A DNA stretch of 64,000 bases from Halioglobus sp. (GTDB lineage Bacteria > Pseudomonadota > Gammaproteobacteria > Pseudomonadales > Halieaceae): positions 123,200 to 187,199 of the forward strand of contig PABK01000004.1 of the NCBI GenBank assembly GCA_002699145.1. Direction: 5' to 3'. The notes beneath the pieces are model-generated. The model was given only the letters and a program-made list of their open reading frames with translations. It made no database searches and was not told the DNA's origin. Positions 50,577-64,000 of this stretch are shown here, piece after piece. The position numbers and the translations under genes were made by a program. Every line of letters starts with the position of its first letter. The first letter of the stretch is position 1.

Positions 50577-51974
50577 TTAGCCCGCTGCGCCATCCTCCTG
50601 GCCGAACCAGGCCAGGCTGCGGTGCAGGCTGACCACACTGCCGACAATCAACAGCGTCGGCGCCACCGGATGTTCCCGCGCCACGCGCTCCGCCAGCGTC
50701 GCCAGTGTCCCGGTAATCACCCGCTGTTGCAGTAGCGTACCGCGTTCCACCAGCGCCGCCGGCGTATCCGGCGCGCGGCCGTGGGCCTGTAGTTCGCGGC
50801 AGATCACCGGCAGGCCGGCCAGGCCCATGTAGAACACCAGGGTTTCATTGCTCGACTGGAACTGGCTCCAGTCGTGCTCCACGGTCTGCCCCTTGAGATA
50901 GCCGGCGACGAAGCGCACGGATTGGGCGTGGTCGCGATGGGTCAGCGGGATACCCGCGTAACAGGCGACGCCGTTGGCCGCGGTGATGCCGGGCACCACC
51001 TGGAAGGGAATACCGTGGCGCGCCAGCAGCTCGATCTCCTCGCCGCCGCGACCGAAAATGAACGGGTCGCCGCCCTTCAGGCGCACCACCCGTTTGCCCT
51101 GCCCGGCCAGGTCCACCAGTAACTGGTTGATCTCGCCCTGGGGCAGCGTGTGCTGGGCGCGGCGCTTGCCCACGTAGATGCGCTCGGCATCGCGCCGCGC
51201 AAGTTCCACGATGGACGGTGACACCAGGCGGTCGTACAGCACCACGTCGGCGCTTTGCAGCAGGCGCGCGGCCTTGAAGGTGAGCAGGTCCGGGTCGCCC
51301 GGCCCGGCGCCCACCAGGTAGACCTCACCGCGGTACAGCGCATCAGTGTCGCGCAGCCGCTCTTCCAGCAACTGTTCGGCCGCGGCCTCGCGCCCGGCCA
51401 TCACGCGCTCGGCCACCGTGCCCTCCAGCGCCTGTTCCCAGAACAGGCGCCGCGGCGAGTCCCCGGGCAGTGCCTCTTTCACGCGCTGGCGCAGGCGCCC
51501 GGCAAACTCCGCCAGCCGCCCGTAGGCAGCCGGCACCAGCGCCTCGATACGCCGGCGCAGGATGCGCGCCAGCACCGGGCTGCGACCGGCGCTGCTGATG
51601 GCGATGAGCACGGGACTGCGATCGACTATCGACGGAAATACCGCCGTGCACAGGTCCGGGGAGTCGACCACGTTGACCGGCAGTCCCTGGGCGGTGGCGT
51701 CGCGGTGCACGGCCTCGTTCACGGCTCGATCGCCGGTGGCCGCCACGACCAGCGTCGCCCCGTCCAGGTCCGTGGCCGTATAGCGCGCCTGCCGCCAGCT
51801 GCCTCCGGCGTCGCCGAGCAGCGCCTGCAGCTCGTCGCACACCTGCGGCGCGACCACCACGAGGTCGGCGCCGGCGCGCAGCAGCAGGCGCGCCTTGCGC
51901 ACGGCCACGACGCCACCGCCGACCAGCAGCACGCGGGCGTCGGCGACTTTCAGGAACAGGGGCAGGTATTCCAT
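50577..51974 (-). CDS. cysG: Siroheme synthase CysG (trifunctional)
   Basis: 465 residues. N-terminal precorrin-2 dehydrogenase/ferrochelatase part: [17 protein letters not shown] (16-32), S128 in SSAGRSP (equivalent of E. coli Ser128). C-terminal uroporphyrinogen-III methyltransferase: [61 protein letters not shown]. It makes siroheme for sulfite and nitrite reductases from uroporphyrinogen III. Same strand as serS, 28 bp downstream of it, as in Pseudomonas. Confidence 0.96.
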   Translation of the reverse strand: MEYLPLFLKVADARVLLVGGGVVAVRKARLLLRAGADLVVVAPQVCDELQALLGDAGGSWRQARYTATDLDGATLVVAATGDRAVNEAVHRDATAQGLPVNVVDSPDLCTAVFPSIVDRSPVLIAISSAGRSPVLARILRRRIEALVPAAYGRLAEFAGRLRQRVKEALPGDSPRRLFWEQALEGTVAERVMAGREAAAEQLLEERLRDTDALYRGEVYLVGAGPGDPDLLTFKAARLLQSADVVLYDRLVSPSIVELARRDAERIYVGKRRAQHTLPQGEINQLLVDLAGQGKRVVRLKGGDPFIFGRGGEEIELLARHGIPFQVVPGITAANGVACYAGIPLTHRDHAQSVRFVAGYLKGQTVEHDWSQFQSSNETLVFYMGLAGLPVICRELQAHGRAPDTPAALVERGTLLQQRVITGTLATLAERVAREHPVAPTLLIVGSVVSLHRSLAWFGQEDGAAG

Positions 51975-52002
51975 GGCTGCAGCTTGCCGCTGGCCCGGCG
52001 CG

Positions 52003-53301
52003 CTAGGCGCCGAGCTCCGTGGCGCCGTTCATGTAGGGTTGCAGGGCCGCCGGGATGGCGATGCTGCCATCGCCGCGCTGGCCGTTTTCCAGCAGCGCCA
52101 CCAGGGTGCGACCGATGGCCAGCCCCGAGCCGTTGAGCGTGTGCAGCAGTGCCGGTTTGCCGCTGGCCGGATCGCGCCAGCGCGCCTGCATGCGCCGCGC
52201 CTGGTAGTCGCGGTAATTGGAACAGGAGGAAATCTCGCGGTAGGTCGACTGTCCCGGCAGCCACACCTCCAGGTCGTAGGTTTTGGCGGAACCGAAACCC
52301 AGGTCGCCGCCGCACAGTATGACCTTGCGGTAGGGCAGCTCCAGCAGTTGCAGCACGCGTTCCGCGTGACCGGTGAGAGCCTCCAGCGCCTGCTCCGACT
52401 GCTGCGGGCGTACGAACTGCACCAGTTCCACTTTTTCGAACTGGTGCTGGCGGATCATGCCGCGGGTGTCCCTGCCATAGCTGCCGGCTTCACTGCGGAA
52501 GCACGGGGTATGGCAGGCGAAGCGCAGCCCCTCCTCGCCCAGTTCGGCGTCCTCGAAGATTCGCTCGCGCGCGATATTGGTCACCGGCACCTCGGCCGTG
52601 GGGATCAGGTAAAAATCCTGCTCGCTGCGCAGCTTGAACAGGTCCTCCTCGAACTTGGGTAACTGGCCGGTGCCCAGCAGCGACTCGCGGTTGACGATGT
52701 ACGGCACATACACCTCGGCGTAGCCGTGCTCGCGCGTGTGCAGGTCCAGCATGAACTGCGCCAGGGCGCGGTGCAGCCGCGCCAGCGCGCCGTACATGAC
52801 GGTGAAGCGCGAGCCGGTGATCTTGCCGGCGGTCTCGCTGTCCAGCTGGCCCAGCGCCTCCCCCAGCGCCACGTGGTCCTGTGCGGGAAAATCGAATTCG
52901 GGCGGCTCGCCCCAGCGGGCGACCTCGATATTGTCCTGCTCGCTCTGCCCGGGCGGCACCTCGTCGGCGGGCAGGTTGGGAACCCCCAGCAGCAGGTCGT
53001 CGAGTTGCGCCTGCACCTGGCGCGCCTGCTCGGTGAGCCCGTCCAGGTCCGCAGCGATTTTTTCCAGGGTCTCGTTGACCTGGGCCTTGGCGTCGTCGAC
53101 GCTCATGCCCTGCCCCACCAGCGCGCCGATCTGCTTCGACGCGCGCTTGCGCTCGGCGAGCAGGTTCTGGGAATCCACGTCGGCCTGTTTGCGTCGCGCG
53201 TCCAGGGCGCGGAAGCCCTCGACATCGAATTCGAAGCCGCGTTTTGCCAGCGCGGTGGCGACAGCCTCGGGATCCTGCCTCACCGCCTTGATATCCAACA
53301 T
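52003..53301 (-). CDS. serS: Seryl-tRNA synthetase
   Basis: 432 residues, normal length. N-terminal tRNA-binding coiled coil (about 28-105), class II motif 2 ([26 protein letters not shown]) and motif 3 ([20 protein letters not shown]). Charges tRNA-Ser, and the tRNA for selenocysteine where present. Position between crcB and cysG is conserved in pseudomonads and relatives. Confidence 0.97.
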   Translation of the reverse strand: MLDIKAVRQDPEAVATALAKRGFEFDVEGFRALDARRKQADVDSQNLLAERKRASKQIGALVGQGMSVDDAKAQVNETLEKIAADLDGLTEQARQVQAQLDDLLLGVPNLPADEVPPGQSEQDNIEVARWGEPPEFDFPAQDHVALGEALGQLDSETAGKITGSRFTVMYGALARLHRALAQFMLDLHTREHGYAEVYVPYIVNRESLLGTGQLPKFEEDLFKLRSEQDFYLIPTAEVPVTNIARERIFEDAELGEEGLRFACHTPCFRSEAGSYGRDTRGMIRQHQFEKVELVQFVRPQQSEQALEALTGHAERVLQLLELPYRKVILCGGDLGFGSAKTYDLEVWLPGQSTYREISSCSNYRDYQARRMQARWRDPASGKPALLHTLNGSGLAIGRTLVALLENGQRGDGSIAIPAALQPYMNGATELGA

Positions 53302-53345
53302 CCTGATATGTCCTGTATTTGGTTAAAAATTCGCCGGCACGGCAA

Positions 53346-53723
53346 CTAGAGCAAACTGCGGGTCAGCGCGATCGCCGCGCCCGCCATCGTCACGCACAAC
53401 ACCGCGCTGCCGAACATGTAGGCCAGCGCCTGCCCCGGGTGACCCGTCTCGAGCAGGCCGATGGTCTCCAGCGAGAACGTGGAGAAGGTCGTGAAGGCGC
53501 CGAGGAAACCGACGATCAACACGCCGCGCCAGTCCGGGTGCAATGCGGCTTTCTCCACCACCAGCACGTAGACGATGCCGATGGCGAAGGAACCGAGCAC
53601 GTTCACCAGCAACGTGCCCAAGGGCAGGCGACCCTCCCACAGTTCGTGCACCCAGTTGGCCAGCAAGTGCCGCGACAGGGCGCCGGATGCGCCGCCCAGG
53701 GCGACGAACAGAAGGTATTTCAT
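53346..53723 (-). CDS. crcB: Fluoride channel CrcB (Fluc)
   Basis: 125 residues with four transmembrane helices. Family signatures: GGASGALSRHLLANWV, GRLPLGTLLVNVLGSFAIGI (Asn of the fluoride path) and GFLGAFTTFSTFSLET (Phe box). It exports fluoride as a dual-topology dimer. No fluoride riboswitch was recognised upstream; the gene is 15 bp downstream of rarA and probably co-transcribed. Confidence 0.95.
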   Translation of the reverse strand: MKYLLFVALGGASGALSRHLLANWVHELWEGRLPLGTLLVNVLGSFAIGIVYVLVVEKAALHPDWRGVLIVGFLGAFTTFSTFSLETIGLLETGHPGQALAYMFGSAVLCVTMAGAAIALTRSLL

Positions 53724-53738
53724 GGTTGCGCAGGTGGC

Positions 53739-55064
53739 TTAGTCGTAACGCCGTATTGTACTGGTTTTGTCTCGTTCACGCAGGTACTCGAGCTTGCGCG
53801 CGATCTTCTCTTCCAGGCCGCGCTCCACCGGGTAGTAGTAACGGCGCTCGCGCAGGGCCTCGGGGAAGTAGCTTTCCCCCGCCGCGTAGCCCTCCACCTC
53901 GTCGTGGGCGTAGCGGTAGTCCGCGCCGTGGTCCATCTCTTTCATCAGGCGCGTGGGGGCGTTGCGCAAGTGCAGGGGGACCTCCTCGCTGGCCCCGCGC
54001 GCGACATCGTCACGGGCCGCGTTGTAGGCGCTGTACACCGCGTTGCTCTTCGCCGCACAGGCCAGGTAGACGATGGCCTGGGCCACGGCCAGTTCGCCCT
54101 CGGGGCTGCCCAGGCGCTCCTGCACCTGCCAGGCTTCCAGTGCCAGGGTCAGGGCCCGGGGGTCGGCGTTGCCGATGTCTTCGCTGGCCATGCGCACGAC
54201 GCGCCGAGCAACGTACAGCGGGTCGCAGCCGCCGTCGAGCATGCGGCAGAACCAGTACAGGGCGGCGTCCGGCGCACTGCCGCGCACCGCCTTGTGCAGC
54301 GCGCTGATCTGGTCGTAGAACAGGTCCCCGCCCTTGTCGAAACGGCGTGTGCCGCCCTCCAGGACCTCCTCCAGGGTGCGCGTATCCACCACGCCCTCGT
54401 GCGCCAGGTCCGCCGCCAGTTCCAGCAGGTTCAGCGCGCGCCTGGCGTCGCCGTCGGCCTGCGCCGCGATCTGCGCCAGCGCCTCAGGCTCGATTTTCAC
54501 CGCTTGCAGTTCCGCCACACCCCGCGCCAGCACCTCGAGCAGGTCCTGCTCCTGCAGTGCTCGCAGCTTGTACACGCGCGCCCGGGACAGCAGCGCATTG
54601 TTCAACTCGAAGGACGGGTTCTCGGTGGTGGCGCCGATGAACACCACCGTACCGTCCTCCACGTGGGGCAGGAAGGCGTCCTGCTGCGCCTTGTTGAAGC
54701 GGTGCACCTCGTCCACGAACAACACCGTATCGCGGCCGCCCGCGCGTTGCTGGCGCGCCGCGGCGATGGCCTCGCGAATCTCTTTCACGCCGCTGAGCAC
54801 CGCCGAGAGCTGCAAGAAGTGCGCGCTGGCCTGGTGTGCGGCAATGCGCGCCAGCGTGGTCTTGCCGGTGCCGGGCGGCCCCCAGAAAATCATCGAATGC
54901 AACTGGCCGCTGTCGATGGCGCGGCGCAGGGGCTTGCCTGCGGCCAGCAGGTGCGACTGACCGGCGTAATGCGCCAGGTCCCGGGGGCGCAGCCGCGCCG
55001 CCAGTGGCTGGTAAGCGCTCCCGGTCGACGGCTCGTCCGCGCCGCCGAACAGGTCACTGGTCAT
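53739..55064 (-). CDS. rarA: Replication-associated recombination protein A (RarA/MgsA)
   Basis: 441 residues. AAA+ module with Walker A GPPGTGKT (62-69), Walker B FVDEVHRF, sensor-1 [11 protein letters not shown], and the C-terminal tetramerisation region [42 protein letters not shown]. RarA works at stalled forks with RecA, SSB and the clamp loader. Its start overlaps the end of lolA by 11 bp. Confidence 0.95.
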   Translation of the reverse strand: MTSDLFGGADEPSTGSAYQPLAARLRPRDLAHYAGQSHLLAAGKPLRRAIDSGQLHSMIFWGPPGTGKTTLARIAAHQASAHFLQLSAVLSGVKEIREAIAAARQQRAGGRDTVLFVDEVHRFNKAQQDAFLPHVEDGTVVFIGATTENPSFELNNALLSRARVYKLRALQEQDLLEVLARGVAELQAVKIEPEALAQIAAQADGDARRALNLLELAADLAHEGVVDTRTLEEVLEGGTRRFDKGGDLFYDQISALHKAVRGSAPDAALYWFCRMLDGGCDPLYVARRVVRMASEDIGNADPRALTLALEAWQVQERLGSPEGELAVAQAIVYLACAAKSNAVYSAYNAARDDVARGASEEVPLHLRNAPTRLMKEMDHGADYRYAHDEVEGYAAGESYFPEALRERRYYYPVERGLEEKIARKLEYLRERDKTSTIRRYD

Positions 55065-55674
55065 GGTAGAAGACGTCGACGCCCTGCGGTGGCTCGAAGT
55101 GAAAATCCTCCGGCGCCAGAGGGCTGTTGCTGTCGACCTCGCGGAACTCGATATCGATGCGCTGCTGCAGGTTGTCCAGCACTTCCATTCGCGACAGCCC
55201 TGCGCCGTCCAGGCGCAGGTAGAGGCGCTGGAAACCGGCGTCGGGTACCCGGGGGGTCAGCGTGAACGCCGCCTCCGCGACCTGCTCGACAGTGAAGGAT
55301 TCGCGCAGGGCGTCGACGTCCCCGCCGAGAATCTGCAGTGGCGAGGCGCCCGCCCCCTGCGGTGTGGGCCTGCGCGTCACCGTCGCCAGGTCTCGGTCGT
55401 AGTGCCAGACGAATTCCGGGGTGGCGACGATAAGCTGGTCGTCCGGCGAGTCGATCTCCCAGGAAAAGTAACCGGGCCGCAACAGCGCGAAACGCCCGCT
55501 GGATTGCAGCAGCAGCGTATCGTCCTCCTCGTACTGGCGCTGCAGGAACGCGCCCTGCAGGTGGGTGGTGGGCGCCAGCGCACGCAACAGTGCATCGGTG
55601 GCGTCCTCGGCACGGCTCGCGCTCGCGCCGCCGAGGATGGCCAGCAGCAGGGCCAGGACAAGGTGCTTGTTCAT
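55054..55674 (-). CDS. lolA: Outer-membrane lipoprotein carrier LolA
   Basis: 206 residues. Signal peptide [22 protein letters not shown]; the mature protein contains the LolA fold motifs [32 protein letters not shown] and [24 protein letters not shown]. It carries lipoproteins from the inner membrane LolCDE complex across the periplasm to LolB. Between ftsK (35 bp upstream) and rarA, the conserved order. Confidence 0.95.
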   Translation of the reverse strand: MNKHLVLALLLAILGGASASRAEDATDALLRALAPTTHLQGAFLQRQYEEDDTLLLQSSGRFALLRPGYFSWEIDSPDDQLIVATPEFVWHYDRDLATVTRRPTPQGAGASPLQILGGDVDALRESFTVEQVAEAAFTLTPRVPDAGFQRLYLRLDGAGLSRMEVLDNLQQRIDIEFREVDSNSPLAPEDFHFEPPQGVDVFYHDQ

Positions 55675-55709
55675 CGGTGCGGGGCCACCTCCGGGTGTTG
55701 GTAACAGTG

Positions 55710-58025
<2,316 letters not shown>

Positions 58026-58171
58026 GTTGCTCAGCTCCCCGGCGCCCGCCGGGCAGACCGCGGCGGCTGCGGGCGCCGCCCCAGGATCAGGTCCATATCA
58101 CGAAACAATCTTGCCCCATATTTCGTTTTAATTCAGACAGTTAAGCTTCCTTATTGATGTTTTACTGCGTT

Positions 58172-58200
58172 TTGTCCGGAAGCAGCCTTTAAAGTACCAT
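58172..58200 (+). promoter_or_regulatory. Candidate trxB promoter
   Basis: -35 TTGTCC (58172-58177), 17-bp spacer, -10 TACCAT (58195-58200), each 4 of 6 to consensus, 94 bp before the trxB start in the AT-richer part of the ftsK/trxB divergent region. Confidence 0.35.
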
Positions 58201-58236
58201 AGTCCGCCCCAATACAGAACGATTACGCGGTGTTGA

Positions 58237-59241
<1,005 letters not shown>

Positions 59242-59249
59242 GGGAGAGC

Positions 59250-59963
59250 ATGCGCAGAATCCGGCAGCTGGACCACGGCGAACCGTTTCCGCCCTCCTCG
59301 GCGGCGCTGGATTACCCCAATGGGCTGCTCGCGGCGGGCGGCGGTCTCAGCCCCGAACGCCTGCTGCACGCCTACCGGCGGGGCATCTTCCCCTGGTACG
59401 AGGAGCCGCAGCCCGTGCTGTGGTGGACGCCCGACCCGCGCTCCGTGCTCTTCCCCGAGGAACTGCACGTGTCCCGCTCCCTGCGCAAGACACTGCGCTC
59501 CGACCGCTTCGGCCTCGCCGTGGACCGCGATTTTGAGCGCGTGATGCGCGAGTGCGCGACCCTGCGCGGCGACGGGCTGGGCACCTGGATCGACGAGGAC
59601 ATGACCGCTGCCTACGGCAGGCTGCACCGGCTCGGCCACGCGCATTCCATCGAGGTGCACGACAGCGACGGCGCGCTGGTCGGCGGGCTGTACGGGGTCG
59701 CCCTGGGGCGTGTCTTTTTCGGCGAATCCATGTTCAGCCGCCGCGACGACGCCTCCAAGGTCGCCCTGGTGGGCCTGGTCGATATCCTCAGGCGCGGCGA
59801 ATTCCACATGATCGACTGCCAGGTGGAGAGCGCGCACCTGAACTCCCTGGGCGCGCGCAATATCGGCAGGCTGGACTTCGAACAGCGTCTTGCCCAAACT
59901 GTCGATATCGAGGCCGGCGACGATATCTGGCGCTTGCCGGCGAGTTGTGGAGGCTTGCTGTGA
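59250..59963 (+). CDS. aat: Leucyl/phenylalanyl-tRNA-protein transferase
   Basis: 237 residues. Signatures YRRGIFPWYEEPQPVLWWTPDPRSVLFP and HSIEVHDSDGALVGGLYGVALGRVFFGESMFS are diagnostic. It adds Leu or Phe to proteins with N-terminal Arg, Lys or Met, making primary N-degrons for ClpS/ClpA (encoded 1-3 kb downstream). Starts 8 bp after trxB; its stop overlaps the bpt GTG by 4 bp. Confidence 0.96.
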   Translation: MRRIRQLDHGEPFPPSSAALDYPNGLLAAGGGLSPERLLHAYRRGIFPWYEEPQPVLWWTPDPRSVLFPEELHVSRSLRKTLRSDRFGLAVDRDFERVMRECATLRGDGLGTWIDEDMTAAYGRLHRLGHAHSIEVHDSDGALVGGLYGVALGRVFFGESMFSRRDDASKVALVGLVDILRRGEFHMIDCQVESAHLNSLGARNIGRLDFEQRLAQTVDIEAGDDIWRLPASCGGLL

Positions 59964-60670
59964 CCTCATCCATCCGGGATCTCAAGGTTTATACGACCTA
60001 TCCCCACGCCTGCAGCTATCTCGAGGAGCAGGAGGCCACCACGCTGTTCGTCGACCCGCGCCAGAGCGTCGACAGGAAGCTTTACAGCAAGCTGTCCGTG
60101 CTGGGCTTCCGGCGCTCCGGCAACCACATCTACCGGCCCCACTGCAGCAATTGCGACGCCTGTATCCCGGCGCGCATCCCGGTGCAGGATTTCCGCCCGC
60201 GGCGCGGCCAGCGCCGGGTGTGGCAGCGCAACAGCGACCTGCAGGTGAGCTGCACCGAGGATATCCGCGACGACGAGGCCTTCGACCTCTACCACCGCTA
60301 CATCTGCCTGCGCCACGCGGACGGCGACATGTATCCCCCGGACCGCGAGCAGTACGAGGCCTTTCTCAACCGCGTCTGGGACTGCACCCGCTACTACCGC
60401 TTCTACGATCGCGGCCGCCTGGTCTCGCTGGCGGTGGTGGACGTGCTGGAGGACGGCCTGTCGGCCATCTACACCTTCTTCGAGCCCGGGGAGGAAAGGC
60501 GCAGCCTGGGCGCTCACGCCATCCTCTGGCAGGTGGAAAAGGCGCGCGAAATGGGCCTGGACTACGTCTACCTGGGCTACTGGATCCGCGACTGTCGCAA
60601 GATGGCCTATAAATCCGACTACCGGCCGCTGGAACTCTACGTCAACTCGCGCTGGACTACCCTGCTCTAG
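59960..60670 (+). CDS. bpt: Aspartate/glutamate leucyltransferase Bpt
   Basis: 236 residues from the GTG at 59960, which overlaps the aat stop (GTGA), with GGAGG 6 bp upstream. Conserved segments: YPHACSYLEEQEATTLFVDP, YRPHCSNCDACIPARIPV (clustered cysteines), RYICLRHADGDM, and GAHAILWQVEKAREMGLDYVYLGYWIRDCRKMAYKSDYRPLE. It attaches Leu to N-terminal Asp or Glu, feeding the same N-degron route as Aat. Confidence 0.95.
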   Translation: MTSSIRDLKVYTTYPHACSYLEEQEATTLFVDPRQSVDRKLYSKLSVLGFRRSGNHIYRPHCSNCDACIPARIPVQDFRPRRGQRRVWQRNSDLQVSCTEDIRDDEAFDLYHRYICLRHADGDMYPPDREQYEAFLNRVWDCTRYYRFYDRGRLVSLAVVDVLEDGLSAIYTFFEPGEERRSLGAHAILWQVEKAREMGLDYVYLGYWIRDCRKMAYKSDYRPLELYVNSRWTTLL

Positions 60671-60794
60671 CGCCCCGCATCCCGCGCCCCGATAGCGCAG
60701 TCACAGGCCGGCGGCAACTGTGCATATGCCCTAGCGCTCGCCGTTCAATTGAGGCAAAATGCCGCCTCCCTGATTCATGGAGACCGCCACACAG

Positions 60795-61013
60795 ATGGCA
60801 AAAGAAGACCAGATTGAAATGGAAGGCGAGGTGATCGACACGCTGCCCAACACGACCTTCCGGGTGCAGCTTGAGAACGGCCACGTCGTCACCGCCCATA
60901 TTTCCGGCAAGATGCGCAAGAACTACATTCGCATTCTCACCGGTGACAAGGTGCGCGTGGAGCTGACGCCCTACGACCTGAGCAAGGGCCGCATCACCTA
61001 CCGCGAACGCTAG
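60795..61013 (+). CDS. infA: Translation initiation factor IF-1
   Basis: 72 residues from the ATG at 60795 ([20 protein letters not shown]...), the canonical IF-1 length and sequence; an upstream in-frame ATG would add six residues and is not used. S1-type OB fold that binds the ribosomal A site at initiation. Its stop overlaps the clpA stop region in convergent orientation (CTAG). Confidence 0.97.
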   Translation: MAKEDQIEMEGEVIDTLPNTTFRVQLENGHVVTAHISGKMRKNYIRILTGDKVRVELTPYDLSKGRITYRER

Positions 61014-63301
61014 GCGCCTTCGCTCTCCTCCACTTCCGCCTCTTTTTCCTCGACCGAAACGACCAGCTTGTCGCCGGCGCTGTCCAGGCGCACCAGTGCG
61101 GTGCCCCCTGACTGGGCCAGGGCGCCGAACAGCACCAGTTCCGCCAGCGGCTTCTTGATGTGCTCCTGTATCACCCGCTCCATGGGCCGCGCGCCCATGT
61201 GGATGTCGTAACCCTTCTCCACCAGCCACAGGCGAGCGTCCTCGTCGACGTCCAGCAGCACGCGTTTTTCATCGAGCTGGCTCTGCAGTTCGGTGAGGAA
61301 CTTGTCGACCACGGTGAGAATGACGTCCTCGCCCAGCGGCTCGAACTGCACCACGCTGTCCAGCCGGTTGCGGAATTCCGGCGTGAACATCTTGTTGATC
61401 GCCTCCATGCCGTCGCTGCTGTGATCCTGCTGGGTGAAGCCAATGGAGCGGCGACTGATACTCTCGGCGCCGGCATTGGTGGTCATTACCAGGATCACGT
61501 TGCGGAAGTCGGCCTTGCGACCGTTGTTGTCGGTCAGCGTGCCGTGGTCCATGACCTGCAGTAACAGGTTGAACACTTCTGGATGCGCCTTCTCGATTTC
61601 GTCCAGCAGCACCACCGCGTGGGGATGCTTGGTGACCGCGTCGGTGAGCAGCCCGCCCTGGTCGAAGCCGACGTAGCCGGGTGGCGCGCCGATCAGGCGC
61701 GACACGGTGTGCCGCTCCATGTATTCCGACATGTCGAAGCGGATCAGTTCCAGGCCGAGCTGGCGCGCCAGCTGGCGCGTCACCTCGGTCTTGCCCACCC
61801 CGGTGGGCCCGGCCAGCAGGAAGGAGCCGATGGGCTTGTCGCCACCGCGCAGGCCGGCGCGGGCCAGCTTGATGGAGGTGGCCAGGCTGCTGATCGCCTC
61901 GTCCTGCCCAAATACCACCATCTGCAGGTTCGACTCCAGTTTCTGCAGGGTTTCCTTGTCGTCGCTGCTGACGGTTTTCGGCGGGATACGCGCGATCTTG
62001 GACACCACCGTCTCGATGTCGCCCACCCCGATTACCTTCTTGCGCCTGGACTGGGGCTGCAACTGCTGGTACGCACCGGCCTCGTCGATGACATCGATGG
62101 CCTTGTCCGGCAGGAAGCGGTCGGTGATATAGCGCGCCGACAGGTCCGTCGCCACGCGCAGCGCGCGGTCCGTATAGCGCAGCCCGTGGTGTTCCTCGAA
62201 GCGCGATTTCAGGCCCTTGAGGATCTTGTAGGCGTCCTCGGTACTCGGCTCCATGACGTCGATCTTCTGGAAGCGCCGGCTCAGCGCCTTGTCCTTGTCG
62301 AAGATGCCGCGGTACTCGTGGAAGGTGGTGGAGCCGATGCAACGCAGCTTGCCGCTGCTGAGCAGCGGTTTGAGCAGGTTGCTGGCATCCATGACACCGC
62401 CGGAGGCGGCGCCGGCGCCGATGATCGTGTGCACCTCGTCGATGAACAGGATGGCGTGGTCGCGCTTTTTCAGTTCCGCCAGCAGGTTCTTGAAACGTTT
62501 TTCGAAATCGCCGCGGTACTTGGTGCCGGCCAGCAGCGAACCCAGGTCCAGCGAGTAGACGACGCTGTCCTTGAGCACCTCGGGTACCTCGCCGTCGACG
62601 ATTTTTTTCGCCAGGCCCTCGACGATGGCGGTTTTACCGACGCCGGATTCGCCCACCAGCAGCGGATTGTTCTTGCGCCGCCGGGCGAGTATCTGCGCCA
62701 CCCGCTCGACCTCGTCGATGCGCCCGATCAGGGGGTCAATGTTTCCCGCTGAAGCCTCGGCGTTGAGGTTGGTGGCGAAATTCTCCAGCGGGTTGCCCTC
62801 GCCGTCCTCGCCGCCACTCTCCTCCGCGGCCGCCTGTCCCGGCTCGGCGCCCTCCCCCTCGTTGGAGACCTTGGAGATGCCGTGGGTCATGTAGTTGACC
62901 ACGTCCAGGCGGGCGATGCTCTGGGTCTTGAGGAAGAACACCGCCTGGCTTTCCTGTTCGCTGAAAATCGCCACCAGCACGTTGGCGCCGGTGACCTCGC
63001 TCTTGCCGGAGGACTGCACGTGGAACACCGCGCGCTGCAGCACGCGCTGGAAACCGAGGGTGGGCTGGGTGTCGCGCTCTTCCTCGTCCTCGGGAATCAA
63101 TGGGGTGGTGGCGTCGACAAATTCCACCAGGTCGCCGCGCAGGTTGCCGATGTCGGCGCCGCAGGCCTTGAGCACGCGGATGGCGTCGTTGTTGTCGAGC
63201 AGGGCGAGCAGCAGGTGCTCCACTGTCATGAACTCGTGGCGCTTGGCACGGGCGCCGCGAAAGGCGTCGTTAAGCGTTTGTTCCAGGTCCTTACTGAGCA
63301 T
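61010..63301 (-). CDS. clpA: ATP-dependent Clp protease ATP-binding subunit ClpA
   Basis: 763 residues. N-terminal Clp_N repeats (1-145), a Glu/Gly-rich linker ([22 protein letters not shown]), D1 Walker [10 protein letters not shown]2 Walker A GPTGVGKT, Walker [15 protein letters not shown], and the ClpP-contacting loop region. It unfolds substrates for ClpP and takes N-degron proteins through ClpS. GAGGCAG precedes the ATG; clpS lies 16 bp upstream. Confidence 0.97.
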   Translation of the reverse strand: MLSKDLEQTLNDAFRGARAKRHEFMTVEHLLLALLDNNDAIRVLKACGADIGNLRGDLVEFVDATTPLIPEDEEERDTQPTLGFQRVLQRAVFHVQSSGKSEVTGANVLVAIFSEQESQAVFFLKTQSIARLDVVNYMTHGISKVSNEGEGAEPGQAAAEESGGEDGEGNPLENFATNLNAEASAGNIDPLIGRIDEVERVAQILARRRKNNPLLVGESGVGKTAIVEGLAKKIVDGEVPEVLKDSVVYSLDLGSLLAGTKYRGDFEKRFKNLLAELKKRDHAILFIDEVHTIIGAGAASGGVMDASNLLKPLLSSGKLRCIGSTTFHEYRGIFDKDKALSRRFQKIDVMEPSTEDAYKILKGLKSRFEEHHGLRYTDRALRVATDLSARYITDRFLPDKAIDVIDEAGAYQQLQPQSRRKKVIGVGDIETVVSKIARIPPKTVSSDDKETLQKLESNLQMVVFGQDEAISSLATSIKLARAGLRGGDKPIGSFLLAGPTGVGKTEVTRQLARQLGLELIRFDMSEYMERHTVSRLIGAPPGYVGFDQGGLLTDAVTKHPHAVVLLDEIEKAHPEVFNLLLQVMDHGTLTDNNGRKADFRNVILVMTTNAGAESISRRSIGFTQQDHSSDGMEAINKMFTPEFRNRLDSVVQFEPLGEDVILTVVDKFLTELQSQLDEKRVLLDVDEDARLWLVEKGYDIHMGARPMERVIQEHIKKPLAELVLFGALAQSGGTALVRLDSAGDKLVVSVEEKEAEVEESEGA

Positions 63302-63317
63302 ACTGCCTCCCTCTCCC

Positions 63318-63641
63318 CTAGCCCTCCGACGCTTCGATCTCGCACAACAGGGGATGTTCGTGTTCCCGGGCGTACTGGTTTACCTGGGCCGCCTTGGTCT
63401 CGGCGATGTCCCGGGTGAAGATACCGCAGACACCCTTGCCCTGGGTGTGCACGGTCAGCATAACATGGGTGGCCTGTTCCCGATTCATGCGGAAGAAAAT
63501 CTCCAGGACCTCAACCACGAATTCCATGGGGGTGTAGTCGTCGTTGATAAGGACGACCTTGAACAGTGGCGGGCGTTTGAGTTCGGGTTTGGATTCCTCC
63601 AGGGCGATACCGTCCTGGGAATCCTCCTCTTCCCTGCTCAT
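63318..63641 (-). CDS. clpS: ClpS adaptor protein
   Basis: 107 residues from the ATG at 63641, giving the normal ClpS length; in-frame ATGs at 63704 and 63746 would add unconserved N-terminal residues. Core: [28 protein letters not shown] (hydrophobic N-degron pocket with [10 protein letters not shown]), then [51 protein letters not shown]. It delivers N-degron proteins to ClpA. Confidence 0.95.
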   Translation of the reverse strand: MSREEEDSQDGIALEESKPELKRPPLFKVVLINDDYTPMEFVVEVLEIFFRMNREQATHVMLTVHTQGKGVCGIFTRDIAETKAAQVNQYAREHEHPLLCEIEASEG

Positions 63642-63702
63642 GCGCCACGCTGTGCCCCGGGGACTGAAAATCACGCTACCACTCTCGTTGGACCTGGCGT
63701 CC

Positions 63703-63730
63703 ATTATACGAGTTTTGCGCGGTCGTAACA
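63703..63730 (-). promoter_or_regulatory. Candidate clpS-clpA promoter
   Basis: A perfect -10 TATAAT (63703-63708, minus strand) stands 62 bp before the chosen clpS start; upstream at a 16-bp spacing is TGTTAC (63725-63730), a weak -35. It supports the shorter clpS start because the longer ones would lie at or upstream of transcription start. Confidence 0.45.
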
Positions 63731-63746
63731 GGCGCTTCAGTTTCAT

Positions 63747-64000
63747 CTCCCGTGCGCTGTGCTATCCGGTGGTGCGTCAGGCTACCTGTCTGGTTTGAGT
63801 ACGGTTGCGCGGTTGGGTTCCATGGGCGTTGTAAAAAGGGTCAGTTCTCAGGGTCGGGGTGCTTGTGCTGGCTGATGCGGTTCGCTGGCCCGGGGCGGAA
63901 ACGCTTTCTGGCCTCGGAAGGCTGATTTATGGGTTACCTGGCCTGGAGGGTCAACGGGTCCAGGGCTCGGAAGGCCAAGATACTCGCTCTGGACCCGTTG
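63747..64000. other. Terminal 254 bp without recognised gene, with a 12-bp inverted repeat
   Basis: No gene was recognised (cspD or icd would be expected by pseudomonad synteny). It contains a direct repeat CTCGGAAGGC (63913-63922 and 63966-63975) and the perfect inverted repeat CAACGGGTCCAG (63952-63963) / CTGGACCCGTTG (63989-64000), which runs to the window edge. Confidence 0.6.

Noticed and set aside
60671..60794. Possible tRNA gene near infA, as in some gammaproteobacteria
   Set aside because: No cloverleaf, T-loop (GTTCRANNC) context or CCA end could be fitted in this stretch.

Overview
This window is GC-rich bacterial chromosomal DNA, most likely from a gammaproteobacterium of the Pseudomonadales/Cellvibrionales group; a marine Halieaceae-type genome would fit. 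The main evidence is the right-hand block cysG-serS-crcB-rarA-lolA-ftsK / trxB-aat-bpt-infA / clpA-clpS. It has nearly the gene order known from Pseudomonas aeruginosa, and the encoded proteins are complete and conventional. The genus assignment is inference. No rRNA, tRNA, prophage, insertion sequence or CRISPR array was recognised.

Region 1 (1-6.1 kb): the 3' part of a short-chain dehydrogenase, then a TetR regulator divergent from an NTF2-like gene. Two related 16-bp operator candidates lie between them, one inside the spacer of a -35/-10 pair. Next comes a YHS-domain protein and a bufferin operon (bufA1, a small unknown gene, bufB, bufC, a DoxX-like gene). Bufferins are periplasmic copper-chelating peptides modified by the DUF692 enzyme BufB. 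Six near-identical 49-bp repeats, each with a strong hairpin, follow the operon.

Region 2 (6.3-17.7 kb): a catabolic or redox cluster with an Old Yellow Enzyme, an NAD-binding epimerase-like protein, a crotonase, three SDRs, a MarR regulator divergent from a luciferase-like (F420-type) oxidoreductase around a perfect 25-bp palindrome, a nitroreductase, a second NTF2-like protein, and a translationally coupled DUF1214 protein/sulfotransferase pair. No pathway can be proven from sequence alone. The mix resembles degradation of a lipophilic polycyclic or isoprenoid substrate.

Region 3 (17.7-27.2 kb): a TetR regulator, then a tightly overlapping seven-gene minus-strand operon of the MoxR type (membrane protein, RDD, SpoIIM-like, DUF4129, DUF4350, MoxR ATPase, DUF58), followed by a membrane-anchored GT2 glycosyltransferase.

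Region 4 (27.2-45.7 kb): a KshA-like Rieske oxygenase divergent from a MarR regulator, a NhaP2-type antiporter, a DUF2855 protein, an acyl-CoA synthetase, a nitronate monooxygenase, two paralogous long glutathione transferases, a lipoprotein, a small DUF551 protein, an SDR, an MBL-fold hydrolase, two adjacent acyl-CoA dehydrogenases behind a palindromic promoter, a DsbA/HCCA-isomerase-like protein and a TetR regulator. Acyl-CoA activation, two-subunit-type acyl-CoA dehydrogenase, crotonase and Rieske oxygenase together suggest catabolism of a CoA-activated cyclic substrate such as a steroid.

Region 5 (45.7-64 kb): a GAPDH-ArsJ arsenate-resistance pair divergent from the TetR gene, the tail-specific protease prc, and the conserved housekeeping block. 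That block holds an apparently complete N-degron route (Aat, Bpt, ClpS, ClpA) in one locus. The last 250 bases hold no recognisable gene but end in a 12-bp inverted repeat.

Minus-strand genes dominate. Overlapping stop/start codons are frequent and indicate translational coupling.
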